Source of the DNA: Boletus sp. NGJ
Lineage: Eukaryota; Basidiomycota; Agaricomycetes; Boletales; Boletaceae
DNA length: 64,000 bases
Assembly (NCBI GenBank): GCA_019096195.1
Contig: JAGTXK010000229.1
Coordinates: 558,001-622,000, forward strand
Reading direction: 5' to 3'
Shown here piece by piece: positions 57,282 through 64,000 of this stretch. The stretch's first letter is position 1. Each line of letters starts with the position of its first letter. The position numbers and the translations under genes are program-made. The notes below the pieces were generated by a model. It saw nothing but the letters and a program-made list of their open reading frames with translations, did not search any database and was not told the DNA's origin.

Positions 57282-58211
57282 AGGAGGGTTGGTGTGTTGC
57301 GCTAGTATAGAGTAGGATAATCTACTGCACTGATCTCGGCAGTGTGTATGTTATTTAATAGACTCGGTGGATGTGTGCTTGTACCTCGACCGAGCCTTTG
57401 CAGGAGTACTTTGGACGAGCTTATCATGTTACGTACGTACTAAATGAAAGACATGCGCTTGAGTGACACAGCCGAGACTCTGGCGTGATGTACACCGACG
57501 CGCGTGTTCGCAGCGAGGCCACAACTTGACTACACGTGCGCTCAATTTTCTTGCTCTCGACTGATGCGCGCAGGACTAGGTATCGGTATCCCCGCGGTCG
57601 TTGTCGACGATCGTACCGTGTGGTGGAGGTGATCCCTCGGAGGACCCGCTGCCCAAGTTTGCTCAATACCAAAGGTCTTTTTCTTAAACTCCAAAACCAA
57701 GCTCAGCCGAATCCGCGGACGGACCGCGCCGGTATCTCGGAACATTATCAAGGCCTGTCCTGTGCGAGCGTAAATGCGGTTCATCATTTTACTTGTGGTT
57801 CTGTGTGTTCAGGGACCCGCTTCCATTCTTCCAATCACCCGGCGTCACGATGCGGTGTGCAAGTCGTGCCGCTAAGCGTTCTCCCCACCGCAGCTCGCCT
57901 CGCCTTACCCACTAGTCGTGACTCCTATCTCGAACCCTGCATGGACCGGGAGTGCATATTTAACTCATCGCTTCCCCCTTGCCCCCCCTCTCCCTTCCCT
58001 CGTGGGCGTTCCGTGGTATCTTTGGAAGAAGTGCACGTTTATGTCGTTTTGATATCAACGTCAGCAAGGAAATACTTTTGTTTTTTTGTTTGCTCTCCTT
58101 TTTTTTAACGCGATACAGGATAGAACACATACACACACACAAGCATAGACGAAAATAGCGAAACAAGTAAAAACAGCGCATCCGGACTCGGAGGACAAGC
58201 GAGGAAAAAAG
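57282..58211. other. Intergenic, no gene seen
   Basis: About 930 bp between the acetyltransferase and the WD40 gene. Pyrimidine-rich tracts at 57965-58000 and 58076-58107 and a CA repeat (ACACACACACA, about 58128) lie before the next ATG, as in a promoter and 5' UTR. Open frames on both strands at 57.5-58.1 kb have no family resemblance. Confidence 0.5.
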
Positions 58212-61200
58212 ATGGATGACGAGACGTTGGTCGGTTCGGCGAGGTCACCACTGACGAGTCCTCGTTCGACGTCGACGATGACTAGTCCCAGGACGTTGCT
58301 CAGTGGTGGGACGAGCGCTTTGGGGGCGGGGGTGAGGAGGCCGTTGTGTAGTCTGGCGGACGTGGTCACCGAGTTGAAGCGCAACAATGACCACCACGCT
58401 GGTTCGTCTCTTTTCATCGCCATCGTCATGGAGAGTGTAATGGATCGTGCTAACGTCTTTCTCATGCTTGATTTGATTAGCGATGGGCGAGCCGCTCGGT
58501 TTGGAGGAGCAGGAACGTACGTGTGTTGGTTGTGCTTTTCGGTCTGTCGCGTGATGCTGACGTATTGATCCAGCATCGTCGGTGGACGAAAAACAGCAAA
58601 ACGCTGGCGCAGAGCTGTTTAACAACTTTGAGAGGTGCGTATTTTGTCCCCGCTTTCCGTCCTCCTTGCCTTGCCTGACACTCACACCCTGTCCAAGACG
58701 GATCGAAACTCTCGACAAGCAGGTACGAACACCAATATCAGATGCTCGCATACTCACCCTCCGACGCCCAGCTCCGCGATTTCGAAAACGCCTCGCGCGA
58801 ACTCGGGAGCTCTGTCGGAATCGTCTGGTCTGCCTTCGAACTCCAAGAACGCCTCGCCAAGATCCTCTTTCTGTTCCGCGAAAACGCCGCTTGTCTCTTC
58901 CCGCGCAAGATCTCGCGCAGACCCCAAGAAGTGCTCATCAATCTTAACCTGATGGAACGACGGCAGGACTGGCGTCATCGTTCGACGGTGCCCCTCTCAC
59001 AGGACAATCTCGAGCACGACACGCTTCCGAATCAGCTGGAAAGCCTCGCGGGGGACGTGGGGGCATTTATTAATTGTTTGAACGAGTTTGAGGAATTTAA
59101 TGATGAGGCCATCAGTCAGTCTATGCGGGCATTTGAGGGTGATTTGAAAGTAGGTCGCGTTTTCTCTTCTTTGACTCTTTCCTGGTTGCAACTCTCATCT
59201 GTTGTGTTCGGTCGCAGTACTTTTCTGCTTGTCTTTACGAATACAAAAGTGCGTGGCTTTATTGTGCTTGGGTTGTGTGGGTGACATCGTGTTTCTAGAC
59301 CAATTCCGATCGCCGGCGGTGCAGCGGTATGTCCACGACTTGATGCTCGAGATTGGTGGTCATCTCGATGAAATTACTGCTGCGTTGACCATCTTCATCG
59401 AGATTGGTGGGTTCTCAACACATGTTGGATGGGTGGTGCGCATCCACTCACTTCCCATCTAGGTATACCAACCATTTGGTTCCATCAACAACATGCCACG
59501 AGGAACTTGATGAACGTCTCGACACTGTCGATCGTCTTTGGGGCTGTCGATGCGTCGCTCTTGGTGTGTTCGACCCATCTGACGGGCACCATCCTCGCCA
59601 AAAGCGTCAACATATTTTGGATGTCCTCCTTGATATTCAGCATTGCGGGTGGGGTCAACGGTCTTCTCGGTCTCACTTGGAAACAGTCCATCTAGTGAGT
59701 GCTGTCGTGCGCTTTTACTCTGAGCGCCGTATCCCCCATTTACCGAGCGATTGCATAGTCGCTCGCCTGTGCATCGAGTCCCGTGGTGGTTGCTCATATG
59801 GATGAAAGGGTCTCCACTGGTGTTCCTCGTCATTGCTATTGCGTGCTTTTCTGCTGGCGTCGTGCTCTTTACGTATTCTTCTGGACAGGTATGATCTCCT
59901 GTGCATGTTCCTGCCCCAACTGTGAATATCAATGCGCTTCATTTCAGAACCCCATCACGTCGGCGGTCATCGTGATCACAACGGTATGTCTATCTCGCTT
60001 TTCTGGAGTGTTCGCGATGGTCTCAGTTCGCCCTTTCGCCTTTGCTTTCGTCAGCTCATTGCGTCATCGGGTCTCATTTCCATCTCGGGTTGGTTCGTAT
60101 TAGAGCGATGGACGTTCCTCAGGCAAAAGGAACAAAAGTGGCTCGAAGAAATTATCTCCGAGACCCTCGACCGACTCGCTGAACTTGGTATCGTCCGCGC
60201 ACACCGATTCGCGATGCAATGGTGCAGCCGACGTCTCGCCGCGACGCGTGCATGCTTTACCCGTTTTCTTGCCTGGTTAGCCGACACGCGCATGTTCAAA
60301 ACCAGAGCGAAGAAACATGCGGCGACGACCGCCGACGACGAAGCAGAAGCGGGGGGCCCCGCGCGCTTAACGTCCGTCTCGAGCGAAGGCTCCGGCCCAG
60401 GGTTGTCGAACAGCCACAAACACAAACACGACACCCATCTCCTCCTCGACGTCCGCGACCCACGCGTCCGTTTCCAAAATGCTGTCCGCGCCGTGATCAA
60501 GCTGCAGCGCACGACCGGCAAACGCGCGACGCCCGTCCGTCCGGGGTTACCCCGTCGAGACTCGTGGTGGCAAACGTCGATGTCTGCGGACCCGGATACG
60601 TCTGCGAGTCCAGTACCGGATCCGGGGATTTTCGCGTTTAGAGGGGCGAGGGTGAGCAAGGTGATCGAGGAGCTCAAGGCGCTCGGTTTGGCGCAGGAGC
60701 TGTCATCGCACGGTGCGCTCGTGCGGCATATTCAGTTTTCGCCCAATGGCAAGTACTTTGCGACGTCAAGGTGGGAGTATACGTGTTGCGTCCTATTTTT
60801 GGGAAGTCACATCTGACGGACGGGCCTTGCCTTTTTAATCAGTTGGGACAGAACTGCGATGGTCTTTCGTGTCGGGGTGAGTCTGTCCTTGTATCTCAGG
60901 GGGAGTTGGTTCGTTGACCGTATGCTTTTTCGTCTTGTAGGAAACACTCACGCATCATCGCACGCTCGTGCACGTCCGGGGCTTCGTCAGTCAAGTCGCT
61001 TGGTAAATTCCTTTTTGGTTTTATAAAAGAGAGGTATCATGATCTCTCTCTCAGGTCACCCAACGGTCGCTTGCTCCTCACGCGGTTCACGCGTGGTCTC
61101 AAACTGTGGTCCGAGGTAAATCACCCGACGCTCGCGTCCCCCGTTCACACCTCACCACATTTTTGTGCAGGATGGGGTGTGTAAGCAGACGATCGACCGG

Positions 61201-62367
61201 TCCAAGAGTGTGAGTTCGGTGGTGTGGCTTCCTAATGGACAAGGTGAGGACGCGCAGCGGGCGTTTCTGACTGCGATTTCGAATTCGATTCTCACACGTT
61301 CGTCAGGAATCCTTTCGGTCGAAGGGAGCGAGGTGGTGAAATTGGTGCGTCCGCATCGTTCATGGATTGGTATGCGTAAGGTGTTGATCGACATGGACCA
61401 GGATCCGCATGGAAAGGTACGCGTCGTTTTGTTTATGAATTATCGCCCACTGCAACCACCTTTGTGTAGGTTTTGGATGTGTATCATCTTGGCCACGTAC
61501 GATTGATCAACGTGGCGGTGACTTTGGATTGTTCGCGTTTGATAGCGATAGGACCGTCTGTACCTCCAGCGAACGGACCACAGCCGACGCGTCGGACCAA
61601 AGTCGAAAAACGGATCATCGGTAGGGATGTTTTTGGCCGTCTGATCATTTTCTCACTGATCGAGGTAAATAGTATACAATATGCACACGAAACGAAAGGA
61701 GAGGTGTGTTTGGATCCAACTTTCTTTTGCAAAACGCAATTATGCTCATACTTTTTTTTCCTAGTCAAACGCCACTGTTTGACGACGTCCGCGACATCGT
61801 TATATCGAAGCGGATGCCTGTCGTTCTCGTATCGTTTCAAGAGGTGATGTCCTTGTCATTGACCATCCCGTCCCCGTCCCACTAACCATTTTCTCTTCCA
61901 GGCCGCGCCCCAACTCTGGAAACTCGAGATCGTGCGGGACAGAGCACGGACGAACGGGGAAAGTCGCTTGACGGCCCGACTGAACCTCAAACACGCCTTT
62001 GCGCTCACGGTACCCACCTCCATCGCGGGCTCGTGCTATTTTGGAGGCAAAGACGAGCAATTCGTGTTTTGCGTCGGCAAAGGTGTGTGTGTTGATGAAT
62101 AAATAAATAAACTATGTTGGCTCACTTGGACTCGTGGCAGCGGGCGGCGTACACATTTGGGATCGAGAGACGGCGGCGCTAGTACGGTACGTCCGTCCGA
62201 TGAACATGCCCGAGTTGAGAGATATGACGTGTATTGGGTGGAACAATGGGACGGACGACCCGATGATGTTTGCTACTGGGAGTCATGACGGGACGGTGCG
62301 GGTGTGGTCGACGGCGGTGGCGCATCGAGTTTTCGAGAGTTCTACGGAGGGGGAATCGGATGGGTAG
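58212..62367 (+). CDS. Multi-pass membrane protein fused to a WD40 propeller
   Basis: Long multi-exon gene. The serine/threonine-rich N-terminus (MDDETLVGSARSPLTSPRST) precedes an alpha-helical region with LRDFENASRELGSSVGIVW, FELQERLAKILFLFRENAA and LNEFEEFNDEAISQSMRAFE. Four hydrophobic segments follow between about 59.5 and 60.1 kb, for example IFWMSSLIFSIAGGVNGLLG, LVFLVIAIACFSAGVVLFTY and ASSGLISISGWFVLERW. A charged linker leads to WD40-type repeats: LVRHIQFSPNGKYFATSSWD, VSQVAWSPNGRLLLTRFTRG, SVSSVVWLPNG, GRLIIFSLIE and FATGSHDGTVRVWST near the TAG at 62365. The last helix, the linker and the first WD repeat lie in a single open exon (59932-60770), so the fusion is not an artefact of joining two genes. 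The propeller resembles Gid7/WDR26-type repeats. Function unknown. Confidence 0.83.
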
Positions 62368-64000
62368 GGGTTACGTTACGTTACTTATTCGAGGGTGCGG
62401 ACATGGGTGTAGACGTGGATCGTGAAAATGAACATTCGTTGGTTGGTACTGGCACGAACGTCGCATGCTCTCGGGCTCGCCCCCATCGTCCAATCGATCA
62501 TCATTCATCATTACGAAGGCCCAGACCGGGGTGAATCGAGTTGGTCAGTGATGAATATGAATATTATATTATGAATATATGAGATGGTTCATCATAAGGG
62601 CCCGTGATCGGTGCACGAACCTGATGCGTGTAGTCGAACCCCCCCTTCCTGAACTTGAAGGTCGCGTCATTTGAACCAGAGGACGGTGCACGGTGATCAC
62701 ATGAATCAGTTGGGATAGGGAGGATATCTCACACGCTGAACCCACGAAACGATCGAGAGGCCTAGGACGGGTCGACGTTGGATCGATGCACGGCGATACT
62801 AGTAGGTCGTCAGGCTGTAGCCGTAGCCAAGGTGGACAGGCCGAGCGCAGTTGAAGCGGAGCTCGCTCTCTTGTCTTCCAATCGCCACGATCTTGATACA
62901 ATCCCGTCGACAAAGTGTTCACCAAAGTCGATTGAATCATACTGTACCGGTACCGTCACGTAAACAAACGCTCGGTATGATACTGCGCTTGCACATATGA
63001 CGACCACGTTCGCACAACTGCCACACACCGATCAAAATCATTGCGTGTCTGGCATTGTATTTGCTGTACACGTCCTTTTTTTTCTCTTTTTTTGGATGCG
63101 GTTATTGCACATTGTTCTGGATCCAGATATCGACGGCAACGACATCTCTCACCGGCGCCACTGCTCAGTGCTCAGCGCCCACCCACCTGTGTCGTGTGCG
63201 CCATCTTGATCGGAAAGACCAAAAAAAAACGTCGGCCGATGCGCCAAAGTTTATCTGGAGACGAAACGATGTCATTACCTTGGTAGAAAAACGAGGACGA
63301 TGGGACGGAAGAGTTTTCCCGAACCACGTGCTCCCCAAGCATCGGATCTGTAACTTCCGCCCATCGCCAAAGTGCCGATCTATACAATGGAATCTCTCAG
63401 GCTTGTCGGCGACATTGTTCTCTGCCCAACAGGGGGGGGTGGCTACAGGGACGAGGGGCTGTTGGCAAGGAGGCGCTTGGCGATCTGGTGGCTGGTGGCT
63501 GGTGGTGGCGACGTTTTGGTTTGATGACCGGTAAACCCATAAATGTGTTCCCACCGTCAACTAGTGTCGCCGCCGCTGTGTGCAATGATCATTTATTAAA
63601 ACTTATCATCATCAAGCATCATCAAGCATCATCAACATCATCCTAAAACCCACCCGCTTCAGGACGCGGTCCAAACAATACAGAATGAAACGCACGTGGA
63701 ATAAGAGCGAGAGCGGATGTGTGTATGTCTGTGTGTGCGCACTCGGACCCGTCGTCCCCGACACGTACCCAGAATGGAACATGGCATCACAATTCACTCG
63801 ACGGGCGGCCATCACCGCCATCGACAATTATAACGCTCGACATCGACATCATAACCATCAATGGATATGATGATAATGATACTAACTTGCCATTTCGTTG
63901 AATGAAAAAAAAAAAAAAAAAATAGGACCGCTGTTTGATCGTGGCAACCAAGGGGGTATGACGGAGCGAGCCACGTCTAGAACCCAAGTGGACCCCAAGT
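62368..64000. other. Gene-poor right end
   Basis: About 1.6 kb with no gene I can support. Simple sequences include a CATCATCAAG repeat at about 63604-63645, a TGGCTGGTGG run near 63490 and an 18-base A tract at about 63905-63922. A 123-codon reverse-strand ORF at 62569-62940 has no family resemblance. Confidence 0.5.

Noticed and set aside
62569-62940. 123-codon reverse-strand ORF
   Set aside because: No hydrophobic, catalytic or repeat pattern, and no neighbouring exon that joins to it.
1-64000. tRNA, rRNA genes and CRISPR arrays
   Set aside because: Looked for GTTCGA-type T-arm sequences within cloverleaf context and for regularly spaced repeats; none held up by eye. A tRNA scan was not possible here.

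Overview
The window is nuclear DNA of a filamentous basidiomycete, most likely an Agaricomycete. The evidence is dense genes split by many 48-65 bp GT-AG introns, short head-to-head promoters, fungal housekeeping genes, a Basidiomycota-type sesquiterpene synthase, and an orphan seven-transmembrane (7TM) family that I know mainly from Agaricomycetes. I cannot fix the genus from sequence alone.

Positions 1-23.6 kb are a compact housekeeping block. In order: the 3' end of a 7TM orphan gene, an Nnf1-type kinetochore gene made of five short exons, the Dsc/Tul1 E3 ligase, a family-16 methyltransferase, a mitochondrial rhomboid, a small heat-shock protein, ESCRT-II Vps22/Snf8, NAD+ synthetase Qns1, exocyst Sec6, ubiquinone monooxygenase Coq6 and DNA ligase IV. 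Several neighbours are divergent pairs sharing promoters of 135-230 bp.

Positions 24.2-52.4 kb are accessory DNA. Three more 7TM paralogues (24.4, 48.6 and 52.4 kb) surround a transposon nest at about 26.1-41.9 kb. The nest holds microsatellite-rich inverted arms, a reverse-strand Ty1/copia remnant, a near-complete Tc1-type DNA transposon with TA duplication, and a second Ty1/copia remnant. That second remnant is split by a Ty3/gypsy chromovirus with two LTRs and a 5-bp target duplication, and contains a 5'-truncated LINE tail. Beyond the nest are a secreted G1 (eqolisin-type) peptidase-like gene and a terpene synthase carrying one A-tract frameshift.

Positions 52.4-64 kb return to host genes: ribosomal protein eL33, the arginine-pathway ornithine/glutamate acetyltransferase, and a long gene joining a four-helix membrane region to a WD40 propeller. 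Gene-poor stretches lie at 41.6-44.2, 52.4-54.4 and 62.4-64 kb.

The housekeeping genes do not form one pathway. The accessory part (secreted peptidase, terpene synthase, expanding receptor-like membrane proteins, transposon nest) looks like a fast-evolving lineage-specific island. Gene models were spliced by eye. Those for Nnf1, HSP20, eL33 and the G1 peptidase were checked exon by exon for phase; the others give reliable outer limits but approximate inner exons.
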